DNA from: Alteromonadaceae bacterium
GTDB taxonomy: Bacteria > Pseudomonadota > Gammaproteobacteria > Enterobacterales > Alteromonadaceae
Length of the DNA: 53,706 nt
Assembly (NCBI GenBank): GCA_014872785.1
Contig: WKFJ01000013.1
Coordinates: forward strand, 1 to 53,706
Direction: 5' to 3'
This document shows positions 43,791 through 53,706 of this stretch, one piece after another. Every line of letters begins with the position of its first letter. Positions within the stretch are counted from its first letter, which is position 1. The notes under the pieces were generated by a model. That model made no database searches. It had not been told where the DNA came from and saw only the letters and a program-made list of their open reading frames with translations. A program made the translations under genes and the position numbers.

Positions 43791-45188
43791 GTGCAGCAGC
43801 ATAACGAAAATATTCTCTTTATTGTATTAATCAGTTGCGTGGCAACTATTGGCGGTTTTTTATTTGGTTTCGACAGTGGTGTAATCAATGGTACTGTCGA
43901 CGGTTTAGTCATCGCGTTTAACTCTGACGATATCGGCACCGGTTTTAACGTAGCGAGCATGTTACTTGGCTGTGCTATTGGTGCTTTTTTCGCCGGCCGG
44001 CTTGCTGATAAATATGGACGCAAAACGCTACTACTAGCTGCGTCAGTATTTTTTATCGTCAGTGCTTGGGGTTCGGGTATCGCATCTGGATCTTTTGAAT
44101 TTATTATTTATCGCGTGTTAGGTGGTATGGCAGTGGGCGCCGCCTCAGTGCTAGCACCAGCTTACATCAGTGAAATCGCACCAGCCAGACTTCGAGGCAG
44201 ATTAGCAACGATCCAGCAAGTCGCCATTATCTCTGGTCTATTTGTTGCTTTTATTAGTAATTTCTCCCTAGCAGCATCAGCGGGCGCTTCGACGGAATCT
44301 TTCTGGATGGGATACGAAGCCTGGCGCTGGATGTTCTGGATGGAATTGATTCCGGCTATATTATTCTTCGTTCTATTATTTTTCATTCCAGAAAGCCCTC
44401 GTTACCTAGTGATTTCTCGTCGTAGTGACGAAGCAAGAGCAGTATTGGCGAAACTCTATGGTTCCGATGTGGCCGAACGTCAATGCAGTGACATTGAAGC
44501 AAGTTTAGCCAGTGACCACCAACCTAAACTAAGCGACTTATGGGACAAGATGAGTGGTAAAGTACGCCCTATCGTTTGGGTGGGTATTGGTTTAGCCACA
44601 TTCCAACAATTGGTCGGCATTAACGTCGTTTTTTATTACGGCGCGGTACTTTGGCAAGCGGTTGGTTTCTCTGAATCAGATGCACTGATGGTCAATATTA
44701 TCAGTGGTGGGGTGAGTATTGCGGCCTGTGTCATCACCATGTATTTGATTGATAAGGTGGGCAGAAAGCCATTCCTCATGCTAGGTTCAATTGGCATGGC
44801 ATTTTCTCTTTTGGGTTTAGTCTTCGCCTTTGCGTCTGCAGGAACCGATGCCAATGGCAATTTAGATTTGGGTGACATGGGTACCTTTGCTCTTATTGCT
44901 GCAAATGTTTATGTCTTCTTCTTCAACATGTCATGGGGACCGGTCATGTGGGTTATGCTAGGTGAAATGTTCCCCAACCAAATTCGCGGTTCTGGCTTAG
45001 CCGTAGCAGGCTTGATGCAATGGCTATCTAACTTTGCCATTACCATGACATTCCCAATCATGCTTGCTGGTATCGGACTGGCGGCAGCTTATGGTTTCTA
45101 CACCTTCTGTGCGTTTGTCTCGATCGTCTTTGTGCTTAAGTTTGTCCATGAAACTAAGGGTAAAGAACTGGAACAAATGGAAGGTTAA
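43791..45188 (+). CDS. Sugar porter family MFS transporter
   Basis: The 465-residue protein (GTG start, AGGAGG four bases upstream) has the sugar-porter marks GGFLFGFDSGVINGTVDG, ADKYGRKT, RVLGGMAVGAASVLAPAYISE, PESPRYLV, QQLVGINVVFYYG, DKVGRKP and the C-terminal HETKGKELEQME. It is of normal family length, unlike the 522-residue paralogue at 11.5 kb. There are no glycosidase genes next to it; a monosaccharide such as glucose or galactose is a fair guess. It ends at a shared terminator with the convergent YebC-family gene. Confidence 0.93.
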   Translation: MQQHNENILFIVLISCVATIGGFLFGFDSGVINGTVDGLVIAFNSDDIGTGFNVASMLLGCAIGAFFAGRLADKYGRKTLLLAASVFFIVSAWGSGIASGSFEFIIYRVLGGMAVGAASVLAPAYISEIAPARLRGRLATIQQVAIISGLFVAFISNFSLAASAGASTESFWMGYEAWRWMFWMELIPAILFFVLLFFIPESPRYLVISRRSDEARAVLAKLYGSDVAERQCSDIEASLASDHQPKLSDLWDKMSGKVRPIVWVGIGLATFQQLVGINVVFYYGAVLWQAVGFSESDALMVNIISGGVSIAACVITMYLIDKVGRKPFLMLGSIGMAFSLLGLVFAFASAGTDANGNLDLGDMGTFALIAANVYVFFFNMSWGPVMWVMLGEMFPNQIRGSGLAVAGLMQWLSNFAITMTFPIMLAGIGLAAAYGFYTFCAFVSIVFVLKFVHETKGKELEQMEG

Positions 45189-45207
45189 CCAGCAACCACT
45201 CAGACAT

Positions 45208-45235
45208 AAAAAAACCAGCTTTCGCTGGTTTTTTT
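45208..45235. terminator. Bidirectional terminator between the MFS and YebC-family genes
   Basis: ACCAGC (45214-45219) and GCTGGT (45224-45229) form a stem with a TTTC loop, flanked by seven A on the left and seven T on the right, so it can work for both converging transcripts. Confidence 0.92.
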
Positions 45236-45258
45236 ATGTTGTGTCTATGTGCTCGCTA

Positions 45259-45981
45259 TCACTGAGGTAGCACAGCATTGTGATAGACGTTTTGCACGTC
45301 ATCACAATCGTTGAGCATATCCATAAACTTGTCGAACATCGGCATATCGTCTTCTGCGATGTCTACGTTAGTTTGTGGTACGAAACTAATCTCCTCAACA
45401 TCAAACTCAATGTCTGCATTAAAATCAGCAAGGGCATTCTTAGTTTTGAAAAACTCGGTGTGAGGCGCGAACACAGTTACCTTGCCATCTTCTAATTCAA
45501 CATCTGCAACATCGACATCCGCTTCCATTAAATGCTCTAATACTGCTTCATCGTCATCGCCTGCGAAAACGAACACCGCGTAGTGATCAAACATGTGAGC
45601 CACCGCACCAGGAGCACCGATTTTTGAATTGGTTTTAGTGAAGCAGTTACGCACATCGGTAATGGTTCTATTGTTGTTATCGGTTAAGCAGTCGACAATG
45701 ACCATACAGTTACCAGGGCCAAAGCCTTCATATCTTGCTGGAACAAAGTCTTCGCCGGCACCGCCTGTCGCTTTATCAATCGCTTTTTCAATAACGTGAC
45801 TGGGCACTTGGTCTTTTTTAGCTTTGTCGATAAGGTGCTTAAGAGATAAGTTCGCCGATGGGTCAGGGCCACCATTTTTCGCACTCACATAAATCTCTTT
45901 ACCGTATTTTGAATATACTTTTGTTTTCGCAGCCGCGGTTTTTGCCATCGCGACTTTACGTACTTCGAAACTTCTACCCAT
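45259..45981 (-). CDS. YebC/PmpR family DNA-binding or translation-associated protein
   Basis: The 240-residue protein matches the YebC/TACO1 family: [22 protein letters not shown] at the N-terminus, [51 protein letters not shown] and [11 protein letters not shown] in the last domain (quoted as landmarks). The N-terminus [21 protein letters not shown] is like the YeeN subgroup rather than YebC proper. Family members have been described as transcriptional regulators and, more recently, as factors that relieve ribosome stalling. It lies 40 bases after purF in the same direction. Confidence 0.92.
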   Translation of the reverse strand: MGRSFEVRKVAMAKTAAAKTKVYSKYGKEIYVSAKNGGPDPSANLSLKHLIDKAKKDQVPSHVIEKAIDKATGGAGEDFVPARYEGFGPGNCMVIVDCLTDNNNRTITDVRNCFTKTNSKIGAPGAVAHMFDHYAVFVFAGDDDEAVLEHLMEADVDVADVELEDGKVTVFAPHTEFFKTKNALADFNADIEFDVEEISFVPQTNVDIAEDDMPMFDKFMDMLNDCDDVQNVYHNAVLPQ

Positions 45982-46021
45982 TTTTAACTCGTTTCTCTTT
46001 CGTCTTACTTATAAGTGTTAA

Positions 46022-47548
46022 TTAATTTGATGCTTCGTTAGACATATTGTGCATGTCTAAATTGGTGAGTTCATCCTCACCGCTGTTTTGCTTACTGGCA
46101 TCATTACGCGCTTTATCTAATTCTTCTAGATAGCTCTGATTGACATCAGCTGTAATGTAAGAGCCGTTAAATACTGACATCTCAAACTCCGAAATAGTCG
46201 GATTTTCCTCGCCAACAGCATCTTTCAAATCGCCGATTTCTTGGTAAATCAGACCATCAGCATTGATTGACTGACATATCGCGTCGATTTCCCTACCGTA
46301 AGCAATAAGCTCATTTGCTGAAGGCATATCTATTCCGTAAACATTTGGGAATCTAATCTCAGGTGCCGCGGAGGCAAAATACACCTTCTTCGCTCCAGCT
46401 TCTCTAGCCATCTCGATAATTTGGCCAGAAGTAGTACCACGTACAATAGAGTCGTCAACTAATAATACATTTTTGCCTTGGAACTCAGACTTGATGGCAT
46501 TTAATTTACGGCGCACTGACTTACGTCTTTGCGTCTGTCCGGGCATGATAAAAGTTCTGCCGATGTAGCGATTCTTAACGAATCCTTGTCGATACGGCAA
46601 ATCAAGCTCTCGCGCTATTTGCAAAGCAATGTCAATGGACGTTTCGGGGATAGGAATAACCACGTCAATGTCCATTTCAGCCCATTGTTTAGCAATTTTC
46701 TGTCCTAGTTTTTTCCCCATATTTACGCGCGAGGCGTAAACTGAAATACCATCAATAAAGGAATCAGGTCGAGCAAAATAAACAAATTCAAAAATACAGG
46801 GTACGTGCTTGGGATTTTCGGCGCATTGCTGAGTATACAACTCACCGTCTTCGGTAATGTAAACAGCTTCCCCAGGCGCGACATCGCGAATAAATTGAAA
46901 CTCTACAGCATCTAACGCGACGCTTTCTGAAGCGACCATATATTCGTCGCCTTTTTCAGTGGTACGTTTACCGATTGCCAATGGACGAATCCCATTAGGA
47001 TCGCGGAAAGCCAATACACCGTTGCCAATGATTGCAGCAACAACAGCATAAGCACCACGCACCTTTTTATGAGTGTTGGCAACCGCTTTGAATACCTCTT
47101 CAGGTGTTAATTTTAAGCCTTCAGAGTGCTGCAGCTCATATGCCAGAATGTTCAACAACAATTCTGAATCTGACGTCGTATTGATATGACGTTTCGCTAG
47201 TCGCAATACTTCTTCTTGTAATTCTTGGGCATTGGTCAAATTACCATTGTGAGCCAGTGCAATTCCGTAAGGAGAGTTTACATAGAATGGTTGCGCTTCA
47301 GCAGAACTAGAAGAACCTGCAGTTGGATATCTGACGTGAGCGATACCAAGGCTTCCTGTCAGCCTTTGCATATGCCTGTTTCTGAAAACATCACGTACCA
47401 AGCCATTTGCTTTACGCAAATGGAACATGCTTTCATCTACCGTTATCATGCCTGCCGCATCCTGTCCTCTATGCTGCATCACAGTTAACGCATCAAAAAG
47501 TTCTTGAGCTACGGCTTCATGCCCAACGATACCTACAATTCCACACAT
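46022..47548 (-). CDS. purF: Amidophosphoribosyltransferase
   Basis: The 508-residue enzyme catalyses the first step of purine synthesis, making phosphoribosylamine from PRPP and glutamine. The N-terminal glutaminase domain starts with the nucleophile Cys2 (MCGIVGIVG) and has [18 protein letters not shown] and [10 protein letters not shown]. The phosphoribosyltransferase domain has VIPIPETS and the PRPP motif [14 protein letters not shown]. The length is normal for the proteobacterial type; the last 20 or so residues are acidic and poorly conserved. It follows cvpA by 11 bases, the standard gammaproteobacterial order. Confidence 0.97.
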   Translation of the reverse strand: MCGIVGIVGHEAVAQELFDALTVMQHRGQDAAGMITVDESMFHLRKANGLVRDVFRNRHMQRLTGSLGIAHVRYPTAGSSSSAEAQPFYVNSPYGIALAHNGNLTNAQELQEEVLRLAKRHINTTSDSELLLNILAYELQHSEGLKLTPEEVFKAVANTHKKVRGAYAVVAAIIGNGVLAFRDPNGIRPLAIGKRTTEKGDEYMVASESVALDAVEFQFIRDVAPGEAVYITEDGELYTQQCAENPKHVPCIFEFVYFARPDSFIDGISVYASRVNMGKKLGQKIAKQWAEMDIDVVIPIPETSIDIALQIARELDLPYRQGFVKNRYIGRTFIMPGQTQRRKSVRRKLNAIKSEFQGKNVLLVDDSIVRGTTSGQIIEMAREAGAKKVYFASAAPEIRFPNVYGIDMPSANELIAYGREIDAICQSINADGLIYQEIGDLKDAVGEENPTISEFEMSVFNGSYITADVNQSYLEELDKARNDASKQNSGEDELTNLDMHNMSNEASN

Positions 47549-47559
47549 TTAAACATTAC

Positions 47560-48063
47560 CTAGATAGATGGAGTAATAAAACTAGAAGAGTTTTGAATAT
47601 AGTCAAAAAACCAACTAATAATTAATTTGAACTCAGGAATTAACACCGAATCCTGCCACGCTTGTGAGCCCGCCGCTGGTGTAAACACATCAGCAAAAAA
47701 CAAAATAGCGCTCACTATTAGCGCGCCACGTAGTGCCCCAAACAAAAGCCCCAAGACTCTGTCGGTTCCCGACAAACCAGTGAACTGCACAAGTTTGGCA
47801 ACTAACATATTGATAAGACCGCCAATGATTAACGTAATCACAAACAAGATTGATATAGCAACGCCATTGCGCACCAAAGCGTCGTTAAAATACGTGAGAA
47901 ACTGAGCCAAATCTAAATAAAATTGACTAGAAATTAAAAAGGCCAGAAACCAAATGCCGAGTGAGATAGCTTCTTTCACAAAACCACGCATCAAGCTGGT
48001 TAGGGTGGAAACCAATAGCACTACCAAAATGGCTATATCAAGCCAGTTCAAGTCAAACAACAT
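47560..48063 (-). CDS. cvpA: CvpA family membrane protein
   Basis: The 167-residue protein has four hydrophobic helices. The CvpA N-terminus (DLNWLDIAILVVLLVSTLTS, LMRGFVKEAISLGIWFLAF) and LGLLFGALRGALIVSAILFF are clear. CvpA is needed for colicin V production and has a role in envelope stress tolerance in enteric bacteria. It is upstream of purF and downstream of dedD. Confidence 0.95.
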   Translation of the reverse strand: MLFDLNWLDIAILVVLLVSTLTSLMRGFVKEAISLGIWFLAFLISSQFYLDLAQFLTYFNDALVRNGVAISILFVITLIIGGLINMLVAKLVQFTGLSGTDRVLGLLFGALRGALIVSAILFFADVFTPAAGSQAWQDSVLIPEFKLIISWFFDYIQNSSSFITPSI

Positions 48064-48146
48064 AATTCACTTTTCTGTGTAGCTTTATTATTTTTATGCA
48101 CGCTATTCTACCAAAGCGATGGGCACCTGTCCCAACCTAATGTGCT

Positions 48147-48719
48147 CTATGAGTTCACCTTGAATTGGGCAATTTGCCCCTTAAGCCCAGTAACCTGTTC
48201 AAGGTGTGATATGGCTTGCTCGAGCTTTTCGCGTTGCAAGTCAGGCCCAACAAACACTTTGGTTAGCGTACCAGAGCCAGTCTGCACGGGACGGCTAAAT
48301 GCTCGATACCCTGCTTGTTCAAGTTTACGCAATAAGTCTTTTACATTTTTACTGTGACGAAAACTGCCCAACTGAATCACCCAGCCAGAATTTACCTCAG
48401 CCTGTTTAGGTTCAATTTCAGGCATAACAACCGCTGGTGCTGGCTGCTGTTCTATTGGAGCGGGTTGTTCCAGCGCGGTTTCATCGTCCAACGCCACATC
48501 ATCAACAATTTCCACCTCACGTGTAACCGCACTGCTCACTTCTTCATGGGGAAAGGCTTCAGGCTGAGAAAGCGTTTTCATCGGCGGACGTTGCGGGATA
48601 GCTTCAAATTTATCTTGAGTTCGCTGCTTTTCGCCATCTAGTAATTCAGGTAAGAATATCACCGCAATGGCGACGAGAATGATGGTTCCAACTAGTCTAT
48701 TTTGAAATGTTGACGCCAA
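48147..48719 (-). CDS. dedD: DedD-like SPOR-domain protein
   Basis: The 190-residue protein has a single membrane helix (residues 9-24), a Pro/Glu-rich linker (30-108) and a C-terminal SPOR domain (about 112-190; SGWVIQLGSFRHSKNVKDLL, LTKVFVGPDLQREKLEQA). SPOR domains bind septal peptidoglycan lacking stem peptides, and DedD acts in cell division. It starts 12 bases after folC. Confidence 0.93.
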   Translation of the reverse strand: MASTFQNRLVGTIILVAIAVIFLPELLDGEKQRTQDKFEAIPQRPPMKTLSQPEAFPHEEVSSAVTREVEIVDDVALDDETALEQPAPIEQQPAPAVVMPEIEPKQAEVNSGWVIQLGSFRHSKNVKDLLRKLEQAGYRAFSRPVQTGSGTLTKVFVGPDLQREKLEQAISHLEQVTGLKGQIAQFKVNS

Positions 48720-48731
48720 AACAACTGTGTC

Positions 48732-49997
48732 CTACGTTATCGTCAGTAAATCTTGTACTTGCAAGACCTCGGCGACGGTAGCAAAGGAGCCAAACACCAG
48801 AACGCAATCCTCTGTTTCAGCCGCCTGTAATGCAGCCTGAAATGCCGACTCGACATTTTCATACCGTTTACTAGGTCTATTATCGGAAAGTGCGGATTCT
48901 AACACTTCAGCACTCGCTCCGCGAGTACAATGTAACGAAGCCAAATACCAAGCAGCGGGAATTTCTGTAAAAGTTTGCAACGTGCCAGCCAAGTCTTTGT
49001 CCTCGAGCATCCCTACCACCAAATGCAGTTGTTTAAACTTGAGTTTAGCGATGCGATTTCGAAGCAGTTGTGTTGCCTGAGGATTATGTGCTACATCAAC
49101 GATTATCAGAGGTTTATCGTGAATAGATTGGAATCTTCCAGGCAGCCCTTTATCTTTAAACACAGTGAGCCAATCGGTATTTTCTAGCGGCCAATGTAAT
49201 AGTTCCGCAGCAGTAATCGCAGAAGCGATATTACCAGGATATGTCGCATCACAATCGACTTTAATGCTATGAGTTCCCTGATATTCGATAACACCCTCAC
49301 GTCTTGAAATCGAGAAGTCATCTCCAGCCCATCGTGAGTCAACCGACAGGTCATCCAATATTTTGCGTAAATTTGTTGGTGGAGTAGGCTCTCCGATGAC
49401 CGCTAAACCATTTTTTCTACAAATGCCTGACTTGTGCTCAGCGACTGACTCTCGTGAATCACCAAGCCATTCCTGATGGTCTAAGCCAATCGACGTAATA
49501 ATGGCAAGATGCGCATCGACAACATTTACGGCGTCCGTTGCACCGCCTAGACCGACTTCCAAAATAACGACATCAGGTGCGTGTTCTGAAATAAGTTGTA
49601 GTGCCGCAAGCGTCCCAAACTCGAAAAACGTCAGCGCGGTATCGGCTCTTAATTTGTTAACTCTGGAAAAAGCCGCGCAATGTTCGGCTTCAATAACCTG
49701 TTCGCCATTCACACGCACTCTTTCTTTATAATCGATTAAATGAGGAGATGCATAAACACCTGTGGATTTACCGAGAGAAAGTGCCAATTGTTCCAGTGCG
49801 CGTGCGGTAGAACCTTTACCATTGGTACCGGTGATAGTAATAATTTGCGCGTTTGGGAATTGAAGATGTAAATTCTGATAGACCGTTTTTACTCTACCCA
49901 ACCCCATATCAATAACCTGATTGTGCTGGGTAGAGATGAAGGTCAGCCACTCATCTAGTGAGTTGGGAGCAACTGACACACTGGTAGGCTTATTCAA
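48732..49997 (-). CDS. folC: Bifunctional dihydrofolate/folylpolyglutamate synthase
   Basis: The 421-residue ligase has the P-loop TITGTNGKGSTARALE (about residues 54-69), ASPHLIDYKERVRVNG, LEVGLGGATDAVNVVD and the later DVAHNPQATQLL. It adds glutamate to dihydropteroate and to folates. It lies 11 bases after accD in the conserved order accD-folC-dedD. Length and motifs are normal. Confidence 0.96.
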   Translation of the reverse strand: MNKPTSVSVAPNSLDEWLTFISTQHNQVIDMGLGRVKTVYQNLHLQFPNAQIITITGTNGKGSTARALEQLALSLGKSTGVYASPHLIDYKERVRVNGEQVIEAEHCAAFSRVNKLRADTALTFFEFGTLAALQLISEHAPDVVILEVGLGGATDAVNVVDAHLAIITSIGLDHQEWLGDSRESVAEHKSGICRKNGLAVIGEPTPPTNLRKILDDLSVDSRWAGDDFSISRREGVIEYQGTHSIKVDCDATYPGNIASAITAAELLHWPLENTDWLTVFKDKGLPGRFQSIHDKPLIIVDVAHNPQATQLLRNRIAKLKFKQLHLVVGMLEDKDLAGTLQTFTEIPAAWYLASLHCTRGASAEVLESALSDNRPSKRYENVESAFQAALQAAETEDCVLVFGSFATVAEVLQVQDLLTIT

Positions 49998-50008
49998 TGA
50001 AAAAATGC

Positions 50009-50857
50009 TTAGCGGTTAGCGTGATGTAGCTTGTCCAAAATAGAATAAATTTTGTCACGCATTTCTCTTCTATCGACAATCATGTCAATAGCACCTTTTT
50101 CCAGAAGGAATTCGCTTCGTTGGAAGCCTTCAGGCAGAGTTTCACGAACAGTTTGCTCAATAACCCGAGGGCCAGCAAACCCAATCAGAGCATTTGGCTC
50201 TGCAACATTAACATCGCCTAGCATAGCTAAACTTGCCGAGACACCGCCCATAGTAGGGTCGGTCAATACAGAGATAAAAGGGAGTCCTTTATCACTCATT
50301 TTTGCCAATGCAGCGCTAGTTTTCGCCATTTGCATTAATGAAAGTAACGCCTCTTGCATACGCGCGCCACCACTTGCAGAAAAACATACCATCGGTAAGT
50401 TGTGCTCCAAACAAATGTCCACACCTTTTACGAAGCGCGATCCTACTACGGAAGCCATAGAGCCGCCCATAAAGTTAAACTCAAATGAAGCAGCAACAAT
50501 GCCCATCCCTTTGAGTTTGCCTTGCATAACTACTAAAGCGTCTTTTTCATTAGTATGTTTCTGTGCAGCAGCGATACGATCTTTGTATTTCTTAGAGTCC
50601 TTGAATTTAAGGACATCTTGTGGCTCCAACTCGCTGGCAAGTTCAGAGCGCTCCCCCTGGTCAAGGAACTGGTTTAAGCGCGCGCGTGCGCCAATACGCA
50701 TGTGTTTACCACATTTAGGACAGACCTCGAGTTGCTTCTCCAGCTCGACCTTGTAAAGAACCGATTTACAATTAGTACATTTCGTCCAGATGCCCTCTGG
50801 AACATTACTTTTTGTTGAAGACTGGGTTCGTGGAAGAATTTTTTCTATCCAACTCAT
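50009..50857 (-). CDS. accD: Acetyl-CoA carboxylase carboxyltransferase subunit beta
   Basis: The 282-residue subunit has an N-terminal zinc ribbon (Cys27, Cys30, Cys46, Cys49), then the carboxyltransferase core with [39 protein letters not shown] and [20 protein letters not shown]. With AccA it transfers carboxyl from carboxybiotin to acetyl-CoA. A 163-base gap separates it from truA and presumably has its promoter. Confidence 0.97.
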   Translation of the reverse strand: MSWIEKILPRTQSSTKSNVPEGIWTKCTNCKSVLYKVELEKQLEVCPKCGKHMRIGARARLNQFLDQGERSELASELEPQDVLKFKDSKKYKDRIAAAQKHTNEKDALVVMQGKLKGMGIVAASFEFNFMGGSMASVVGSRFVKGVDICLEHNLPMVCFSASGGARMQEALLSLMQMAKTSAALAKMSDKGLPFISVLTDPTMGGVSASLAMLGDVNVAEPNALIGFAGPRVIEQTVRETLPEGFQRSEFLLEKGAIDMIVDRREMRDKIYSILDKLHHANR

Positions 50858-51020
50858 GTTATTCGCTTTCTCTATTCAAATTAGTGTTATGTCATTCAAA
50901 CACTGCATGTCGCCTACGCAAATCAAGCGTGCCTAAACGGATAAATTCTATTAGCTTATTGCATTAAAACATATTCTATCAGCATAACCCATGCAAAGTG
51001 GTCTAAGAACATGTACCAAG

Positions 51021-51809
51021 CTAGTCATCGCTTAAAAACAGTGGACCTGGTTGCATCACCGGGATTTGCCATTGCTCTGGATAATCGACTGCAATAAGAT
51101 ACAACCCGTTTGGCTTGGCCGTTGCAGCCGCTTTCGTACGGTCTTTTCCCACTAATAATTCTGCCATCCATTCTACTGGAGCTTCCCCACAACCGATCTT
51201 AATCAATGAACCTGTGATGTTTCTCACCATATGATGCAAAAAGGCATTCGCCTTTATATCGATAATCACATAATCGTTGATTCTGCTAACTTCAACAAAA
51301 TGTATATTGCGAAACGGCGAATTTGATTGACACAACGAGGCTCGAAACGACGTGAAGTCATTTTCACCAACCAAACACTGCGCTGCGGCATGCATTTTAT
51401 CCGCGTCTAGAGGTTGGTAATAGTGTGAAAGACCTGAGGTAAATAAACCGGGTCGCGTTTTAGTATTGACGATGACATAGCGATAACGGCGAGCCACCGC
51501 AGAGAATCTTGCGTGAAAATCATCAGCGACCTGCTGACTCCACTTAACACCTATATTGTCAGGCAAATTGGCATTAACGCCCATAGTCCACGCCTTAAGT
51601 GGTCTAATAGAATCAGTATCGAAGTGAATAACTTGGTTTGTTGCATGTACGCCAGCGTCAGTTCGCCCAGCGCAATGGATATCTATTTTATGATCGGCAA
51701 CTTTTGCGAGTGCGTACTCTAACTTCTCTTGGATGCTCGCGACTTCTCGTTGACGTTGCCAACCGAAATAGTCCGCTCCATTGTATTCTATGCCAAGTGC
51801 TATGCGCAT
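51021..51809 (-). CDS. truA: tRNA pseudouridine(38-40) synthase
   Basis: The 262-residue enzyme has the catalytic Asp51 in [12 protein letters not shown], with [15 protein letters not shown] at the N-terminus and [17 protein letters not shown] in the C-terminal half. It modifies U38-U40 of tRNA anticodon stems. It sits 69 bases after fimV and before accD, as in most gammaproteobacteria. Confidence 0.96.
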   Translation of the reverse strand: MRIALGIEYNGADYFGWQRQREVASIQEKLEYALAKVADHKIDIHCAGRTDAGVHATNQVIHFDTDSIRPLKAWTMGVNANLPDNIGVKWSQQVADDFHARFSAVARRYRYVIVNTKTRPGLFTSGLSHYYQPLDADKMHAAAQCLVGENDFTSFRASLCQSNSPFRNIHFVEVSRINDYVIIDIKANAFLHHMVRNITGSLIKIGCGEAPVEWMAELLVGKDRTKAAATAKPNGLYLIAVDYPEQWQIPVMQPGPLFLSDD

Positions 51810-51878
51810 AAATTAATCGCCTCAGTTCTCATGCCGGCGCATTTTAGGTGAGCTAATCCTTTATCTCAACGTTTGAGT

Positions 51879-53706
51879 TTAATTATTGGCAATTCGGTTC
51901 AATATTTCTTGGGCTTCTTTCTGTTGCTCTTCATTACCATCGGCAATGGCCTCTTGCAGCAGAATTTGCGCGGACTCGACATCGTCTATTTCAATGTATG
52001 CAATAGCTAAGTCTAATTTTTCCTGAATACCCTTATCTTCATCGACATCGATGATATCGTCATCATCGGATACACCAGAGAACTCTTCTAAATTAACGTC
52101 GACATTTAATTCTTGCTCAGTAAAGGGTTCAGATTCCGCCTCTAAACTTTCTTCAAGCAAAGAATCAACGTCTAGGTAATTGTCTAATTGACTTTCTTCA
52201 GTTGTTTCCTGCGGATCGGCCAGAGGCTCTAGTTCCAGAGGTTCACTGCTTTCTTCTGAAAGCAAGGCTTGTAAATCTAGGTCTGGATTTTCAGGGAAAT
52301 CGAACTCTTTTTCATCTTCAAGTTCAGTAACCGGTTCCACCGGCTCATCATCTAAACTGCTTAACAATTCATCGAAACTCGTGTTTTCGAGTTCCTCTAG
52401 CATAGATTCATCGTCCGAAGATTCTACCGCTGTAACGTTCGCAAACTCGTCTCCCGACACATCTGAGGGATCAGATAATGCAGACTCTAGTTCTTCTAGT
52501 TGAATATCAGGTTCTTCGAGCAACGGCTCCAGTGCTAGGCCGCTGTCCGAGTCTTCACCAAGGGATGGTATATCGGACAATGCTTCATCTAGACTCTCGC
52601 TCTTATCATCGTCGGTGGATTCTGATAACCATTCACCGAGCTCTGGAGCATCATCAATCGGCGTAGCTGCAACGTCAGTATTGGATTCTGCCCAATCGCC
52701 AATATCTGGCACGTCATCCAATAAATCATCTAGATTGGGTAACTCGATATCGGTATCTAATACATCATCTGCAGAAACCGATTCAAAGCCCTCAGTTGTT
52801 AGCGTTTGAGGTTCTGCTTCTGTAGCAACATTTAACTCTTCTGTTGTCGAGACATCGGCGTCTTCAAAGTCATCAAGCGCCGCTTCCAGTGGATCGCTTT
52901 GTTCATCAATAGGTGCCGCTATTGAGTCTTCATTCAAAGCATCCAGTAAGTCGTTAACTTCAGCTTCTTGTTCCTCGAATGATTTCTCTAAATCAACAGA
53001 AGTGTCTTCCTCATTGGTATCAAACGTAAGGTCGCCAGCAGATAAATTGGGTTCACTAACGTCTTCAGCTGATTCGGTCTCTAAACCGTACTCACTTATT
53101 TCTGCTAGGTCTTTAAGCTCTTGCTCTGCATCGATGTCCTCAACATCATCCTCAGAAAATTCTGCAAGAGCACTATCGAATTCATCTTCAGAAAGTCCAG
53201 GCTCATCTGCGGCAGTAGCCTCGTGAAGTGCCTCAAGCTCAGCTAATGGATCGAGTTCTTCGTCATTCGCTAACTCCTGTTCTTGCGGACTTGAGGTATC
53301 TTCATCTTCCAATAACGTTTCTAACTCTGAAAGCTCGTCACCTTCAGATGCAATAGGTTCCGCGGTAATAGACTCGTCGAGCGCGTCATCTAAAGGAGTA
53401 ACATCCTCTAACTCGGGCAAATCTTCCAACTCAGGAAGGTCAGGCAGTTCAGCTACTTCTTCAGCTTCAGGTTCTGCAGTTGCCTCGTCGGCAACATCTT
53501 CTAATTCGGGTAAGTCTTCCAACTCAGGAAGGTCTGGCAATTCTGCAACTTCTTCAACTTCAGGTTCTGCAATCGCTTCTTCAGCGACATCTTCTAATGC
53601 GGGCAAATCTTCCAACTCTGGAAGGTCTGGCAATTCTGCAACTTCTTCAACTTCAGGTTCTACAATCGCTTCTTCAGCAACATCTTCTAATGCGGGCAAG
53701 TCTTCC
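51879..53706 (-). CDS. fimV: FimV-like polar landmark protein, C-terminal part (5' end outside the window)
   Basis: The open frame runs off the right edge; about 609 residues are visible. They are extremely acidic (Asp/Glu-rich with Leu, Ser, Pro) and poor in basic residues, as in the cytoplasmic part of FimV/HubP proteins. The last 60 or so residues form the FimV C-terminal helical motif (GIQEKLDLAIAYIEIDDVES, ILLQEAIADG, QKEAQEILNRIA). The N-terminal LysM and membrane segment would lie beyond the window. FimV/HubP organises the cell pole, flagella, pili and chemotaxis. Position next to truA is the usual one. Confidence 0.9.
   Translation of the reverse strand, partial: EDLPALEDVAEEAIVEPEVEEVAELPDLPELEDLPALEDVAEEAIAEPEVEEVAELPDLPELEDLPELEDVADEATAEPEAEEVAELPDLPELEDLPELEDVTPLDDALDESITAEPIASEGDELSELETLLEDEDTSSPQEQELANDEELDPLAELEALHEATAADEPGLSEDEFDSALAEFSEDDVEDIDAEQELKDLAEISEYGLETESAEDVSEPNLSAGDLTFDTNEEDTSVDLEKSFEEQEAEVNDLLDALNEDSIAAPIDEQSDPLEAALDDFEDADVSTTEELNVATEAEPQTLTTEGFESVSADDVLDTDIELPNLDDLLDDVPDIGDWAESNTDVAATPIDDAPELGEWLSESTDDDKSESLDEALSDIPSLGEDSDSGLALEPLLEEPDIQLEELESALSDPSDVSGDEFANVTAVESSDDESMLEELENTSFDELLSSLDDEPVEPVTELEDEKEFDFPENPDLDLQALLSEESSEPLELEPLADPQETTEESQLDNYLDVDSLLEESLEAESEPFTEQELNVDVNLEEFSGVSDDDDIIDVDEDKGIQEKLDLAIAYIEIDDVESAQILLQEAIADGNEEQQKEAQEILNRIANN
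53422..53706 (-). repeat. 93-bp tandem repeats in fimV
   Basis: TCTTCCAACTC-type blocks recur at 53422, 53515, 53608 and 53701, a period of exactly 93 bases (31 residues). The unit reads LPALEDVAEEAI-x-EPEVEEV then AELPDLPELED. At least three copies are visible, and the array continues past the window edge, so copy number may vary between strains. Confidence 0.9.

Noticed and set aside
50052..50756. 234-codon open frame on the plus strand
   Set aside because: It is antisense to accD, which is intact and certain; the composition is that of a shadow frame.
1..53706. CRISPR array, insertion sequence, integrase, tRNA or rRNA
   Set aside because: No regularly spaced repeats with unique spacers, no transposase or integrase frames, and no cloverleaf-like or rRNA sequence were seen; the only tandem repeats are inside coding genes.

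Overview
The window looks like a chromosomal segment of a marine gammaproteobacterium of the order Alteromonadales, probably near Paraglaciecola, Aliiglaciecola, Glaciecola or Alteromonas. The evidence is the conserved block fimV-truA-accD-folC-dedD-cvpA-purF at the right end, the style of the TonB-dependent receptor, the AT-leaning composition and many family-level resemblances. The genus is an inference; no rRNA or tRNA gene is present to test it. I see no insertion sequence, prophage or CRISPR array.

Layout. (1) 1-4.5 kb: a large lipoprotein of unknown function, a secreted DUF4437 cupin and a periplasmic solute-binding-like protein. (2) 4.6-9.2 kb: a cluster that looks zinc-responsive. A DUF1826 gene carries a near-consensus Zur box. 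A COG0523/CobW metallochaperone GTPase and a DUF3299 gene diverge from an almost perfect 25-bp palindrome built of Zur-like half sites. Between them lie a small membrane protein and an overlapping nitrilase/GNAT pair. (3) 9.2-34.6 kb: a large beta-1,3-glucan (laminarin-type) utilisation region. It has a LytS/LytTR-type two-component system, a sugar MFS transporter with an elaborate leader, a cytosolic GH17, a very large glucan phosphorylase (GH149-like), a GH16 lipoprotein with four tandem C-terminal repeats, a TonB-dependent receptor, a flavin-dependent halogenase, SapC, a JmjC-like cupin, a secreted GH17, a GPH-family symporter and two GH3 beta-glucosidases. (4) 34.6-45.2 kb: mixed genes, including a second solute-binding-like protein, a decayed DUF3471 remnant, a TPR protein with a degenerate receiver domain, two DUF1566 proteins, an Atm1-like ABC exporter, DUF3820, an unknown gene behind a LexA (SOS) box, two tandem paralogous small proteins behind a perfect CRP-type site, and another sugar MFS transporter. 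(5) 45.2-53.7 kb: YebC-family protein and the purF-to-fimV housekeeping block; fimV runs off the right edge.

How the glucan genes probably work together: the surface GH16 enzyme cuts beta-1,3-glucan and the TonB receptor imports the oligosaccharides. The periplasmic GH17 trims or transglycosylates them, and the GPH and SP-family MFS carriers bring them into the cytosol. There two routes appear to be encoded: hydrolysis by the GH3 pair, and phosphorolysis by the GH149-like enzyme together with the leaderless GH17, which would save ATP by releasing glucose 1-phosphate. The halogenase/SapC/cupin trio travels with such TonB receptors, but its substrate is not known to me.

The most notable unexplained items are an in-frame amber codon in the second GH3 gene, an SOS-box-controlled gene of unknown function, a leader hairpin that would hide the start codon of an 8-codon ORF upstream of the MFS gene, the WDCCGG repeat module of the GH16 protein, and a DUF3471 pseudogene remnant in an otherwise empty gap.
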